A stretch of 64,000 nt of DNA from Guptibacillus spartinae (GCF_028610625.1 NZ_JAQQWU010000003.1:375380-439379); one strand, 5' to 3'; numbered from the stretch's first letter, positions 50,805-60,182 are shown. A program made the numbers and translations. Notes: generated by a model from the sequence alone, not told the origin.

Positions 50805-50926
50805 CTTCTTCACCTCTTTTATTCAATTTATCTTAATCAACCTTTACTGACAACGCTCTTACATAGCTAACGAAATGAAATGAAAAATGGATCACTTATA
50901 AACAAAAGTAATAACCAGAAAAAAGA

Positions 50927-50974
50927 TTGACCTTATGTAAGTATCGGTGTACTATGTAACTAATACACCAATAC
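50927..50974 (+). promoter_or_regulatory. Promoter and GntR-type operator of the yhcEFGHI-like operon
   Basis: TTGACC (50927-50932), 17-bp spacer, TACTAT (50950-50955). The dyad GTATCGGTGTA (50941-50951) / TACACCAATAC (50964-50974) has 11-nt arms with one mismatch and a 12-bp spacer, covering the -10. It is the probable site of the GntR regulator at 51767. Confidence 0.75.
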
Positions 50975-50992
50975 AATAAGGAGAGTTGCAAA

Positions 50993-51763
50993 ATGACGAA
51001 TTGGAGTGGGCTGTTACGAAAAGAATTTCGTGTAACAAGAACTCTACTACTGGGCGTTATCACATTTGATTTACTTGTGATGATCGGTTTCTATCTGGGA
51101 TCAGCAAAATGGGAAGTCCCATATTTAACGGCCATTATAGGAGGCGTACTAACAGGGCTACACGTTTTCTTTCTACCGCTCTACTTATTAATTAGTCTGA
51201 ATACAGAAGGACGAAACTTGCATTTATGGCTCCATAATCCGCAATCAGGAGCACGCTTACTTGGAGCGAAAATACTAAATGGGTTACTCGCACTCCTGAT
51301 TTCAATGGGAATTGTGAGTGGATTAGCCTTACTAGCCTACAACCTGGAGACAAGTGTTTTTGAGTTTCCAATCGAAAACGTATGGCTGTTTGGATTCTAT
51401 TTTCTAACCGTTATTGTAGCTGGGTCCCTTTATATGGGGACATGGCTGACGTTCTATTGGACGCTTTATCAGGTATTGAAAACGTATATAGGCAGGTGGG
51501 CGGTTCTTTTTGTCCTCATCCTGATCGGTTTTATGAGTTGGTTAAGTTCATGGTTTGATGGAACAAGCATTTCAAAAGGGTTAAGTGACTGGGGATATGT
51601 CCAATTGCCCTCACCGTTAAATATGGAAGTTAGTCAACGAGAATTTGATTTAACCGTTTCAACCTTTCCGTTTCCGATTGGAAATGTCGTATTCGACTTC
51701 ATCACTTTAGTCCTCATTTTCCTATTAACATGCTGGTTACTTGATCGAAAAGTGGAGGTGTAA
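50993..51763 (+). CDS. yhcE: ABC transporter membrane protein, YhcE-like
   Basis: 256 aa with about six membrane helices; NWSGLLRKEFRVTRTLLLG at the N-terminus. First gene of a five-gene set permease, GntR, ATPase, ATPase, permease, matching B. subtilis yhcE-yhcF-yhcG-yhcH-yhcI in order and size. It probably forms a transporter with the YhcG-like ATPase. AAGGAGAGTTGCAAA precedes the ATG. 3 bp separate it from the regulator gene. Confidence 0.82.
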   Translation: MTNWSGLLRKEFRVTRTLLLGVITFDLLVMIGFYLGSAKWEVPYLTAIIGGVLTGLHVFFLPLYLLISLNTEGRNLHLWLHNPQSGARLLGAKILNGLLALLISMGIVSGLALLAYNLETSVFEFPIENVWLFGFYFLTVIVAGSLYMGTWLTFYWTLYQVLKTYIGRWAVLFVLILIGFMSWLSSWFDGTSISKGLSDWGYVQLPSPLNMEVSQREFDLTVSTFPFPIGNVVFDFITLVLIFLLTCWLLDRKVEV

Positions 51764-51766
51764 CGG

Positions 51767-52147
51767 ATGGGAGAAGAATTTAATCCATCTAAGCCGATTT
51801 ACCTGCAGCTAGTGGATCGCATTAGCTGGGAAATTATTAAGGGGGAACGGAAAACTGGTGAAAAACTCCCTTCGGTAAGGGAAATGGCCATTCAATCAGG
51901 TGTTAATCCAAATACAGTGTCGCGAACCTACAATGAACTGGAGAGGATGGAAATCGTGGAGACGAAGCGAGGGCAGGGAACCTTTGTAACCGAACAAAAA
52001 GAAAAACTGATCCAACTTCGAGAACAGCTTAAGATTAACCACATCCAGAATTTTATTGAGGAAATGAAGCAAATGGGTTTTTCATCTGAAGATATGATTG
52101 ATGGTATTCGAACTTACGTTACAAACGAAAAGGAGAATCAATCATGA
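51767..52147 (+). CDS. yhcF: GntR family regulator, YtrA subfamily (YhcF-like)
   Basis: 126 aa. Winged helix KPIYLQLVDRISWEIIKGERKTGEKLPSVREMAIQSGVNPNTVSRTYNELERMEIVETKRGQGTFV, then only a ~45-residue helical tail, the YtrA-type small dimerisation part. YtrA-type regulators control ABC transporters that respond to cell-wall antibiotics. It overlaps the next gene by 4 bp (ATGA) and likely binds the dyad at 50941. Confidence 0.9.
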   Translation: MGEEFNPSKPIYLQLVDRISWEIIKGERKTGEKLPSVREMAIQSGVNPNTVSRTYNELERMEIVETKRGQGTFVTEQKEKLIQLREQLKINHIQNFIEEMKQMGFSSEDMIDGIRTYVTNEKENQS

Positions 52148-52842
52148 TTACATTTGAGAACGTATCAAAACGGTATCTTACAAAACAAGCGCTTACTGAC
52201 GTGAGTATATCCATTCCAACAGGGAAAATTATTGGTCTTGTAGGATCAAATGGGAGCGGGAAATCCACGTTTATGAAAATGATTGCAGGTCTCGTTTCGC
52301 CGTCTAAAGGAAACGTGATGATTGACCAGGAATTAACTTCACGAAGGACGGCCAACAAAGTGGCTTATCTTTCTGAGTTAGATGCGTATTATTCTTTCTT
52401 CTCAGTGAAAGAGACAATCCACTTCTTTGCGACGCAGTTTCAGGATTTTGATATCGAAAAAGCGCATGAAATTATTGATTTCATGGAAGTGGATATAAAT
52501 CAAAAGGTGAAACATTTATCAAAAGGTAATCGAGGCAGATTGAAGATTGCGCTCACCCTGGCAAGAGAAGTACCGATTATTTTAATGGATGAGCCACTAT
52601 CAGGTCTCGATCCGATGGTGCGTGACTCGATTGTCAAAGGACTGCTTTCCTTTATTGATTTAGAAAAGCAAACGGTGATCATCACCACACATGAAGTAAC
52701 GGAAATTGAACCATTGCTAGAAATGGTTATTGCGATTCGAAACGGAAAAGTTCTAGCACTTGAAGATGTTGAAACTATTCGCGAGAGAGATCGTATGAGA
52801 ATAGTAGATTGGTTAAAAAAGTTGTACCTAGAGGAGGCGTAA
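52144..52842 (+). CDS. yhcG: ABC transporter ATPase, YhcG-like
   Basis: 232 aa. Walker A GSNGSGKST, Walker B IILMDEPLSGLD, H loop ITTHEV. The ABC signature is degenerate, LSKGNRGR instead of LSGGQ-type, as in some YtrB/YhcG-type ATPases. It overlaps yhcF by 4 bp and stops 1 bp before the next gene. Confidence 0.9.
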   Translation: MITFENVSKRYLTKQALTDVSISIPTGKIIGLVGSNGSGKSTFMKMIAGLVSPSKGNVMIDQELTSRRTANKVAYLSELDAYYSFFSVKETIHFFATQFQDFDIEKAHEIIDFMEVDINQKVKHLSKGNRGRLKIALTLAREVPIILMDEPLSGLDPMVRDSIVKGLLSFIDLEKQTVIITTHEVTEIEPLLEMVIAIRNGKVLALEDVETIRERDRMRIVDWLKKLYLEEA

Positions 52843-52843
52843 T

Positions 52844-53770
52844 ATGTCAGTAAAACCAGTTGTCCAAATTCGAGATTTAACAAAAGTAATTGGAAAGAAA
52901 ACCATTATCGATCAGCTTTCATTTGATGTCTATCCTGGTGAAGTGTTTGGTTTTCTAGGACCGAATGGAGCAGGAAAAACAACAACGATTCGAATGATGG
53001 TTGGACTGATGAGAATGACAGAAGGGGAAGTTCTCATTGATGGAAGTAGTATTAAGACAGATTACGAGAATGCGATTGTTAAAGTAGGGGCCATTGTTGA
53101 AAATCCTGAGATGTACAAATTTCTAACGGGTTATCAAAATCTTGTCCATTATGCTCGAATGGTAAAAGGGGTTTCAAAAGAACGGATTCAAGAAGTCGTT
53201 CAATTGGTTGGATTACAAGGTCGCATCAATGAAAAAGTGAAAGGTTATTCACTTGGAATGAGGCAGCGCCTTGGACTTGCGCAAGCCCTTCTTCATCGTC
53301 CTAAGCTTCTTATTCTTGATGAGCCAACAAATGGCCTAGATCCTGCCGGTATTCGGGAAATCAGACAATACCTACGAACGCTTGCAAGAGAAGAAAACGT
53401 TGCTGTCGTTGTATCAAGTCATTTATTATCAGAAATCGAATTGATGTGTGACCGAATTGGTATTATTCAGTCTGGAAAAATGGTCGATGTGCAGCGGGTG
53501 AACGACTTTGTTAAGAATGATCATGCCGTTATGGTTTCTTTTGAAGTCGATCCCGTGGAACATGCGATTCATGCTGTTAAAGCGAATTTTCCTGATTGTG
53601 AGATTGAACAGGCTGATCGTAAGTTGACGATTAAAATCGAGCATGAGCTTATTCCAGAGGTAACAGCCGTCCTTGTAGAAAAAGGTGTCCGGGTCTACGG
53701 TATTCAATCCTCTGTGAAAACATTAGAAGATGTGTTCCTTGAAGTTACTGGAGGTGAACAGGTTGTCTAG
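52844..53770 (+). CDS. yhcH: ABC transporter ATPase, YhcH-like (BcrA family)
   Basis: 308 aa. Walker A GPNGAGKTT, signature YSLGMRQRL, Walker B LLILDEPTNGLD, H loop SSHLLSE, and the long C-terminal regulatory extension of BcrA-type bacitracin/lantibiotic ATPases (last ~85 residues). It pairs with the YhcI-like permease that starts inside its 3' end (8-bp overlap). Confidence 0.92.
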   Translation: MSVKPVVQIRDLTKVIGKKTIIDQLSFDVYPGEVFGFLGPNGAGKTTTIRMMVGLMRMTEGEVLIDGSSIKTDYENAIVKVGAIVENPEMYKFLTGYQNLVHYARMVKGVSKERIQEVVQLVGLQGRINEKVKGYSLGMRQRLGLAQALLHRPKLLILDEPTNGLDPAGIREIRQYLRTLAREENVAVVVSSHLLSEIELMCDRIGIIQSGKMVDVQRVNDFVKNDHAVMVSFEVDPVEHAIHAVKANFPDCEIEQADRKLTIKIEHELIPEVTAVLVEKGVRVYGIQSSVKTLEDVFLEVTGGEQVV

Positions 53771-54713
53771 TATGGTACATTTAATTCAAAATGAAAACAT
53801 GAAGATTTACAGAAGAGTTGGAACGTGGGTAATGATTGGCCTTGTGGTGGCAGCTGTTCTTGTAACAGCCATCTTTACCAATATGAATGCAAGTGATGAG
53901 ACCTCAAACTGGCGCACGGATGCTGAAAGCACCATTCAACAATCTGAAGAAACGCTAAAAGATTCAGAGGGGATGCCAAAAGCCTTCAAAAATAGTCAGG
54001 AACGTTCGATTGCGATTAACGAATATCGATTGGAAAATGATATTCCTCCTTTAGCGAGTGATTCCATTTGGAGCTTTATGGATAGCTCTACTGGCGTTGT
54101 GAGCTTAATTTCCATCTTCACGATCATTATCGGCGCTGGTGTGATTGCGAGTGAATATTCTTGGGGCACCATCAAGCTTCTATTAATTCGACCGGCTTCA
54201 CGGACGAAAATTCTAGCTTCTAAGTTTATAGCAACCCTACTATTTGCACTATTCTCACTTGTGATTTTATACATCTCTTCATTTATCATCGGCGGGCTAT
54301 TCCTTGGTTTTGATGCCGTGGATCAACCATACCTCACTTATTCGGGTGGGGAAGTGTCAGAAACGAGTATGGCGGTTCATTATATCGTTGAATATGCACT
54401 TGCTAGCGTGAATTTGCTTATGATGGTCACGTTTGCGTTTATGCTATCAAGTATTTTCAGAAGTTCATCTCTTGCGATCGGACTTGCGATTTTCTTAATG
54501 TTTACAGGCAGTCAACTGACGTTTATTTTAAGTCAGTACGATTGGGTGAAATACATTCTTTTTGCTAATACAGATTTAAGTGTCTATTTCGATGGTTCGC
54601 CGCTTATCGAAAGTATGACGCTCGGCTTCTCTTTAGTCACTTTGCTCGTCTACTTTATCGTTTTCTTATTCTTATCATGGCTTCTTTTCACAAAACGAGA
54701 TGTTGCTGCATAG
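53763..54713 (+). CDS. yhcI: ABC transporter permease, YhcI-like
   Basis: 316 aa, ABC-2 type. One N-terminal helix (about 22-42), an extracellular loop of ~70 residues, then five helices in the C-terminal two thirds; GVIASEYSWGTIKLLLIRPASRTKILASKFIA is the ABC-2 permease motif. TTG at 53763 follows GGAGGTGA. Together with YhcH it resembles peptide-antibiotic resistance exporters; the substrate is not known. Confidence 0.87.
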   Translation: MSSMVHLIQNENMKIYRRVGTWVMIGLVVAAVLVTAIFTNMNASDETSNWRTDAESTIQQSEETLKDSEGMPKAFKNSQERSIAINEYRLENDIPPLASDSIWSFMDSSTGVVSLISIFTIIIGAGVIASEYSWGTIKLLLIRPASRTKILASKFIATLLFALFSLVILYISSFIIGGLFLGFDAVDQPYLTYSGGEVSETSMAVHYIVEYALASVNLLMMVTFAFMLSSIFRSSSLAIGLAIFLMFTGSQLTFILSQYDWVKYILFANTDLSVYFDGSPLIESMTLGFSLVTLLVYFIVFLFLSWLLFTKRDVAA

Positions 54714-54714
54714 G

Positions 54715-54746
54715 AAAAAGCCGGTCATCGACCGGCTTTTTGTTTG
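54715..54746. terminator. Bidirectional terminator
   Basis: 12-bp perfect stem AAAAAGCCGGTC / GACCGGCTTTTT, 3-nt loop. The right arm contains the last codons of the convergent lipoprotein gene. Confidence 0.9.
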
Positions 54747-55600
54747 GACTTTTTTCGAAAATGGTATAAGAAAAATAAAACGATGATTAGAAGAGGTAAA
54801 AGAATAGGAGAAAGACCTATTAGTAGAACGATTGTTTTAGAGAAAAAAGCAAGGAGCCCGTTTGATGTAGTTATAAAGAGATTTTTGGCTTCAGAAAGTG
54901 TTTCGAAATCCTTTTCTCCAATTGATGAAACTGCTCGTTTCTTTTGTTCAAGTGAGATGGTTACAGTAGAATAATCGCTTTGATTAGCGAGATAATTGAT
55001 TTGCCCTTTCAGCTGTTCCACCTCTTCCTGGACACGAGAAAGTTCATTGGATATCGCTAACAGGTCATCTGTATTAGTAGCTTCGTTTAAGAACGACTCC
55101 AGTCTTTTCTGAACAGCTTCTTTTGCTTTTAATCGTGAAGAAAGATCGACGTAATTTTCCGTTACATCCCTACTTGTAATCGACTTTTGCGGGGCTCCTT
55201 TTGCGAGAGTTTCTACATTACGTAGATAAGCGTCAAATTGTGATTGGGGGATTCGAATGGTCATTGATCCAGTAAAGGTGTTCTCCTCTGAAAAAGTGTT
55301 TTCCTCCACAACATATCCTTCAAATCGTTTGGTCGAGTTCTTAATTTCATCAATCGCCTGTGTTAAATCTTCTACGTTTAAGGAAAGGGTAGCGTTAAAA
55401 ATCACTTTGCGTTCTTTTTGCAATGGAGGCATTTCTTGTTTCTCTTCATCAGACTGCCTGTTTTCGTCTGCTTCTCCACTATCATTATGCTCTACAGTGG
55501 GAGGTTCAGCACCCTGATCACTGGAGCTGCTTTCTTCACTTAAACTGCATCCAGCTAGCATTAAAATAGAAGTAAGGATTACAAAAAGCCATCTTTTCAT
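54725..55600 (-). CDS. DUF4349 lipoprotein
   Basis: 291 aa. Signal peptide ending LTSILMLAGC (lipidated Cys about residue 18), an acidic Ser/Glu linker, then DUF4349: KVIFNATLSLNVEDLTQAIDEIKN, the coiled region LSSRLKAKEAVQKRLESFLNEA...ISNELSRVQEEVEQLKGQINYL, and a C-terminal membrane helix before KKSKQKAGR. It is anchored at both ends. Function unknown; the family sits in the cell envelope. ATG at 55600 (third codon of a longer frame) has the better spacing behind GGGGGG. Confidence 0.87.
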   Translation of the reverse strand: MKRWLFVILTSILMLAGCSLSEESSSSDQGAEPPTVEHNDSGEADENRQSDEEKQEMPPLQKERKVIFNATLSLNVEDLTQAIDEIKNSTKRFEGYVVEENTFSEENTFTGSMTIRIPQSQFDAYLRNVETLAKGAPQKSITSRDVTENYVDLSSRLKAKEAVQKRLESFLNEATNTDDLLAISNELSRVQEEVEQLKGQINYLANQSDYSTVTISLEQKKRAVSSIGEKDFETLSEAKNLFITTSNGLLAFFSKTIVLLIGLSPILLPLLIIVLFFLYHFRKKSKQKAGR

Positions 55601-55713
55601 AGCCATATCCCCCCGCTTCAGTTATTTATGAAATAGACGGGATGTGAACTGCTTAGGTTACAATTTCCATGATATGATAAAAGGTAACTGACTCAAAAAA
55701 GGAGTTGCCTTTT

Positions 55714-56799
55714 GTGCTTTCAATCTTTGAAAATGCGAATGTTATTGATTTGGTCATCACCATTTCAGTTATACTAGGTCTTTTTCTTATTCGATTTTTA
55801 ATCAAATTATGGCTTACAAAAAGGGAAAAAGAAGAGATCTATCCAAATGGAATCCGTCCAGCATTTCTTTCCTTTATCAATTGGACAACAGGTTACGCCA
55901 TACTGCTGTTCGTCTTACTTTATTTCTCTGATAACAGCTGGATGTTTAGCCCTTTATTTGCCATCGGAAAGGTAGAAATTTCTCTCTTTCTTATTTTAAT
56001 TGCTTTATTCATTATTACGCTTGCGAACCGAATCTCAAAAATCGCAACGTCCTTCCTGATGCCCCCCGTTTATGATCGGTATAGTTTAGATACAGGATTG
56101 CAATTTACCTTTAATCGCATTTTTCACTATACGTTAATGGTCGTAGCGGTCTTCATTAGTTTAACAACAGTAGGGATTGATCTTAGTGCATTAACCGTCT
56201 TTGCAGGTGTGCTTGGGGTAGGAATTGGTTTTGGCATGCAGAACATCGCGAATAACTTTATTTCTGGGTTAATTATTTTATTTGAAAGGCCAATTAAAGT
56301 AGGCGATCGGGTCATTATTAACGATATTATCGGTGACATTGAAAAAATTAATATGCGAGCAACAATTATACGTACGCTTGATAATGAAAGAATCATTATG
56401 CCGAACTCCTATTTTATTGAAGAACAAGTTGTGAATCATTCCTACGGTGATTCAAGGCTACGGCTTGTTTTGCCGATTGGCGTGGCATATGGATCTGATG
56501 TAGAGCTTGTAAGAACGCTTCTTCTAGAAGTCGCGAAAGAAGAAAAGGAAAACTCGATGTATGTTCTTGAAACGCCGCCGCCTTTTGTGAATTTTCTAGG
56601 ATTTGGTGATTCGTCATTAGATTTTCAACTGTTCATTTGGATTTCATCCCCAAAAGCAGCAGTAGAAACAAAAAGCAATTTGAATTTCCGGATGAATCGG
56701 ATCCTTGCAGAAAACAATGTTGAAATTCCATTTCCACAGCGTGATTTACATGTGCGAAGCTTAGATGAAAAAGTGATTCAGCAATTAACAAAGCGATAG
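55714..56799 (+). CDS. Mechanosensitive ion channel (MscS family)
   Basis: 361 aa. Four to five N-terminal helices, then the MscS pore helix LSALTVFAGVLGVGIGFGMQNIANNFISGLIILFERPIKVGDRV with its Gly/Ala pattern, the beta domain and the C-terminal cage part. Protects against osmotic downshock. GTG at 55714 lies 9 bp after AAAGGAG; TTG at 55705 touches that site. Monocistronic. Confidence 0.92.
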   Translation: MLSIFENANVIDLVITISVILGLFLIRFLIKLWLTKREKEEIYPNGIRPAFLSFINWTTGYAILLFVLLYFSDNSWMFSPLFAIGKVEISLFLILIALFIITLANRISKIATSFLMPPVYDRYSLDTGLQFTFNRIFHYTLMVVAVFISLTTVGIDLSALTVFAGVLGVGIGFGMQNIANNFISGLIILFERPIKVGDRVIINDIIGDIEKINMRATIIRTLDNERIIMPNSYFIEEQVVNHSYGDSRLRLVLPIGVAYGSDVELVRTLLLEVAKEEKENSMYVLETPPPFVNFLGFGDSSLDFQLFIWISSPKAAVETKSNLNFRMNRILAENNVEIPFPQRDLHVRSLDEKVIQQLTKR

Positions 56800-56893
56800 C
56801 GGAAACTCACATCGTTTTCACATCATTCTTACAAATTTCTTCGTAGGTTGTTGTCCATAATAGGACATGTAAGAACCTACCTATGAAGGGAGA

Positions 56894-57431
56894 ATGATGA
56901 AAATGAACAAATGGATGATTGGCGTCGCGTCGGTGATGCTTGCGGGAGGAATTGCTGGAGCAAACGTTTATGCAGCGGATAGCGATACGGAAATGGACGA
57001 ATCGGTTCCATCACAAAATGATGAACTGGCAGGTCCTGGAGGTCATCATGGAAAAAGAGGTCACGTTGAAGACCATTCTGAAGATCGTGAGCTCCGCATG
57101 GCAACGTCTGAAAAGAAAGATCAGCTCATTGATCTCTTGCTTGACCAGGATGCTTCCAGTGTAGATGGGGTGGATGAACTTCAAAAAGAGCTTGCCGATC
57201 TTAATACTCAATTGGATGCTTTGAAAGAAAAAGCCGAAGCTGCGCATAAAGAAAAAGAAGCGAACATGCAAGAATGGAAAGATAGTGGGGAACGCCCCTG
57301 AGTTAACGGAAGAAGAGAAAACCGCACGTGAAGAGGCTCATAAAGAAATGCAAGCGAACAGAGAACAGGCTTCTGAACTGGTGAAACAAAAAAATGAAGT
57401 ACTCGATCAGTTAATAGAAAAGCTTAGCTAG
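56894..57431 (+). pseudogene. Secreted coiled-coil protein, frameshifted at a GGGG run
   Basis: Signal peptide (NKWMIGVASVMLAGGIAGAN, cleavage after VYA), a His/Gly/Asp-rich segment (GPGGHHGKRGHVEDH), then a long charged coiled coil. The frame stops at 57299-57301 after DSGERP. One frame over, the same compositional pattern continues as NAPELTEEEKTAREEAHKEM to a stop at 57431. Deleting one G of 57287-57290 fuses both into 178 residues. So this is an indel in a homopolymer, real or a base error. A two-component system with a damaged kinase follows. Confidence 0.7.
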
Positions 57432-57442
57432 TTATGATGAGA

Positions 57443-57468
57443 GATAGGGAGCTTTCCCTATCTTTTTT
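57443..57468 (+). terminator. Intrinsic terminator
   Basis: Stem GATAGGGA / TCCCTATC, 4-nt loop, T run. Confidence 0.8.
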
Positions 57469-57559
57469 GTTTGCGTCAGCACTACGTAGACGGATTTACT
57501 GTGAGAGAAGCGTAGGCTAGAATATGAAGGAAGTATGGGTTAAAGAACGGGGGGAAGAA

Positions 57560-58240
57560 ATGCCACACGTTTTTGTTATCGATGATGAACAAAACATTAG
57601 TGATATTTTAGAAAAGTATTTAAAGAAAGAAGGGTTTACAGTTTCAACCTATCAGGACGGAGCGGAAGTGTTACGTGCTCTTGAAACGACTGAACCCGAT
57701 TTATTGGTTATGGATATTATGATGCCTAATATCGATGGGCTTGAACTGCTGCGAAGATTAAGAAAGGATTCTTTTATACCGGTCATCGTTGTTTCGGCAA
57801 GAGATGAAGAGCTGGATCGGATCCTAGGACTTGAACTTGGGGCCGATGATTATTTAACAAAACCATTTAGCCCACGTGAACTTATTGTGCGGATCAAGAA
57901 CCTATTTAAACGAGTGAATCGAGTAGAACTTGAAGTGAATTCCTCTGTAATCAATGTAAAGAATGTGCAGTTGCATAAGAAAAAGCGACAAGTCTTTATA
58001 GAAGATCAGGAACTTGTATTAACACCGAAAGAATACGATGTACTTGCTTTTCTTATTCAGAACCCTGGACAGCCATTCACGAGAGAAAAGTTAATTGAAA
58101 CAATCTGGGGCTATCACTATGCAGGAGATGGAAGGCTGATTGATGATCTTGTGAAACGACTGCGTAAAAAGATGGTTGGTGCAGATGTGAAAATCGTTAC
58201 GGTCTGGGGGTATGGATATAAAATCGATGAGGAAAGTTAA
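57560..58240 (+). CDS. OmpR-family response regulator
   Basis: 226 aa. Receiver domain: FVIDDEQ, phospho-acceptor Asp52 in VMDIMMP, VSARDE, TKPFSP. Winged helix C-terminal (DDLVKRLRKKM, VTVWGYGYKIDEES). ATG at 57560 follows GGGGGGAAGAA. It overlaps the kinase by 14 bp. The intact regulator next to a disrupted kinase would depend on other phospho-donors. Confidence 0.93.
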   Translation: MPHVFVIDDEQNISDILEKYLKKEGFTVSTYQDGAEVLRALETTEPDLLVMDIMMPNIDGLELLRRLRKDSFIPVIVVSARDEELDRILGLELGADDYLTKPFSPRELIVRIKNLFKRVNRVELEVNSSVINVKNVQLHKKKRQVFIEDQELVLTPKEYDVLAFLIQNPGQPFTREKLIETIWGYHYAGDGRLIDDLVKRLRKKMVGADVKIVTVWGYGYKIDEES

Positions 58241-59552
58241 AATCGCGACAAAATTATTTCTTAGCTACGTTAGTTTAATCGTGGTGATTCTTCTCATTAC
58301 GACGGTCTCATTTCGCTACCTTTTTCAAGAATACCTTGTTCGTGAAGCGAGGGACCAGCTTCAGAAAGAAGGCCTTCAAATTAGCCAGATGCTTGAAGAA
58401 CGAAATTGGAAAGGGAAGCAGCCCCCGAATGGCTTACTGGATCGTAGAAGAATTGAGATGGCGGGTAATCTCATTTCATCTCAGTTTATTATTTACAGCA
58501 AGAATGATTAGGCGATTTATGCAAATGTCGATGAAGATGTTCAGCTCGAGTATGAGGAAAACAAAGGAAAGTTATTTATCACAGAGGAAGTGCCCATCAA
58601 TGCCTCACGTGAGCAAATTGGCCGACTTGTCCTTTTTACAAAGGTAGAGAGTTTGGAAGATTTCAACCGCATTATCGAGCAGGCACAGGCTCTTAGTCTC
58701 TTCGTTTCTGCGGCGGTTGCAGTCCTCCTGGCTGTCTGGATGCAAAGAGGCATAACGGGACCCATTCGACTGTTAGCAGATCACATGAAAGGATTTAGTA
58801 TGCGAAAGCCGAATCCTCCACTGAAACTTAAATCAAAAGATGAAATTAATGAACTAGCACAAACTTTCGAAGAACTAACGGATCAGCTACGTAAAAATGA
58901 TTTCGATCAAAAGGAATTTCTTCAAAATGCTTCTCACGAACTTAAAACCCCTTTGATGGCGATTCAAGGGAATGCGGAAGGAATTCTAGACGAAGTGATT
59001 GTCGGAAACGAAGTGGAGCATAGCCTCCAAGTCATCGTGAATGAGACACAACGACTCAAAAAGATCGTGCAAGATCTATCTTATTTAACAAGGTTAGAAA
59101 CGGTAGAAGAGTCTTTCACCTATGAATTCGTTCATATAAACCGTATCCTTCAAGAAGCGATGACAGCTATAAAACCACTAGCCTATCAAAATCAATTAAC
59201 GCTCGAGTATGATGGCGATTCTGAAATTCAAGCGAGGGTGGACGTAGACAAAATGAAGCAAGCTTTCTTGAATATTCTTGGCAATGCCCTTCGATTCGCT
59301 TCATCCCTAATCGAAATTCGTATGTGGAAAGATGAAAGTCAGGTTACAGTCGAAATTCAAGATGATGGTACTGGATTTGGAGAGAACCCCGGTCGCGTTT
59401 TTGATCGGTTTTATACAGGAGATCAGTCTGGCTCTGGAATCGGTTTAGCCATCACAAAAACGATTGTAGAAAAGCATCATGGCGAAATTTACGCTGAAAT
59501 TCATAAAAAGGGAGGAAGGGTTGTCATTACGCTTCCTTTGCTACATGGATGA
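58227..59552 (+). pseudogene. Sensor histidine kinase interrupted by an in-frame amber codon
   Basis: One continuous frame of about 441 codons except for TAG at 58509-58511, in the extracellular part (before it IIYSKND, after it AIYANVDEDVQLEYEE). First helix about 10-30, sensor domain, second helix SLFVSAAVAVLLAVWMQ, HAMP, HisKA with NASHELKTPLMAIQG, HATPase with NILGNALRFA and GSGIGLAITK. No frameshift is needed. As read, only a 94-residue fragment would be made; a GTG at 58590 could restart a kinase missing its first helix. Confidence 0.8.
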
Positions 59553-59557
59553 AGTTA

Positions 59558-59680
59558 TTAATTTTTATGTTCGTTTAATTTTTGAAGGATTTCTTTGCTT
59601 TCTTCTTCACTTAGAAGACCGAATTTCTGACACAGCTGTGTGTAACCGGCGAGCTTCTTAAAGCATGTCGTTTTTTTCAT
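59558..59680 (-). CDS. 40-aa small protein
   Basis: ATG at 59680 behind AAAGGTGAG encodes MKKTTCFKKLAGYTQLCQKF, then GLLSEEESKEILQKLNEHKN. Two Cys, an amphipathic C-terminal helix, no membrane segment. The strong ribosome binding site and the codon pattern make it credible. It is convergent with the damaged kinase gene. Not recognised. Confidence 0.6.
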   Translation of the reverse strand: MKKTTCFKKLAGYTQLCQKFGLLSEEESKEILQKLNEHKN

Positions 59681-59806
59681 CAAACTCACCTTTCTTTCCT
59701 TAAGGAAACTTTTTTAGGTGTTAACAATATATGCTTCAACGAAGTGATTGTGATAGGTGTTTGTCTTAAAAGTTGAAATAAATTCTCGTCAATGTAACAA
59801 TAGAGC

Positions 59807-59835
59807 TTGTGTAAAAAAGAAGGGTCATGTAAGAT
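59807..59835 (+). promoter_or_regulatory. Likely promoter of the ribonucleotide reductase operon
   Basis: TTGTGT (59807-59812), 17-bp spacer, TAAGAT (59830-59835), about 75 bp before the riboswitch. Moderate match only. Confidence 0.4.
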
Positions 59836-59913
59836 AGTGTTATCAATATTTAGTGGTATAAGGTGATTTATTACACTATATATGGTTTTTTTCTAAAAAT
59901 AAATAGTTGAGTA

Positions 59914-60110
59914 TGCGGTGTCGTAAACGACTTAAAAGGGAATCCGGTCTGAATCCGGAGCTGTCCCCGCAACTGTCGTGTGGACGAGGCAAAAAACCAC
60001 TGGAGTCATTTCCGGGAAGGTTTGCCAAGGACGAAGCACAAGCCAGTAGACCTGCCGTGTACTCAAAACGTTTCTATTCTTCGGGGATTGAGGGTGAGAG
60101 ATGGCATCGG
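59914..60110 (+). promoter_or_regulatory. Cobalamin (B12) riboswitch
   Basis: Conserved core elements in order: AAAAGGGAATCCGGT at 59934 onward, GAATCCGGAGCTGTCCCCGC with AACTGT, the pairing GGAAGGTTTGCC region, and the B12 box AAGCCAGTAGACCTGCC at about 60039-60056. The aptamer is followed by a terminator at 60152. B12 binding should cause premature termination, turning off the reductase genes. Confidence 0.93.
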
Positions 60111-60151
60111 AAATGTGTACATATGTGCACGTCTAACTTGTCGATTTCTCC

Positions 60152-60182
60152 AGGCTCACTCTGTTAAGGGTGAGCCTTTTAT
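60152..60182 (+). terminator. Riboswitch expression-platform terminator
   Basis: Stem AGGCTCAC / GTGAGCCT, 10-nt loop, then TTTTATA; it lies 26 bp before the start codon of the RNR alpha gene. Confidence 0.85.

Noticed and set aside
53730-53762. Longer ATG/TTG start for the yhcI-type permease inside yhcH
   Set aside because: The stretch is yhcH coding sequence in another frame; TTG at 53763 has a proper Shine-Dalgarno.
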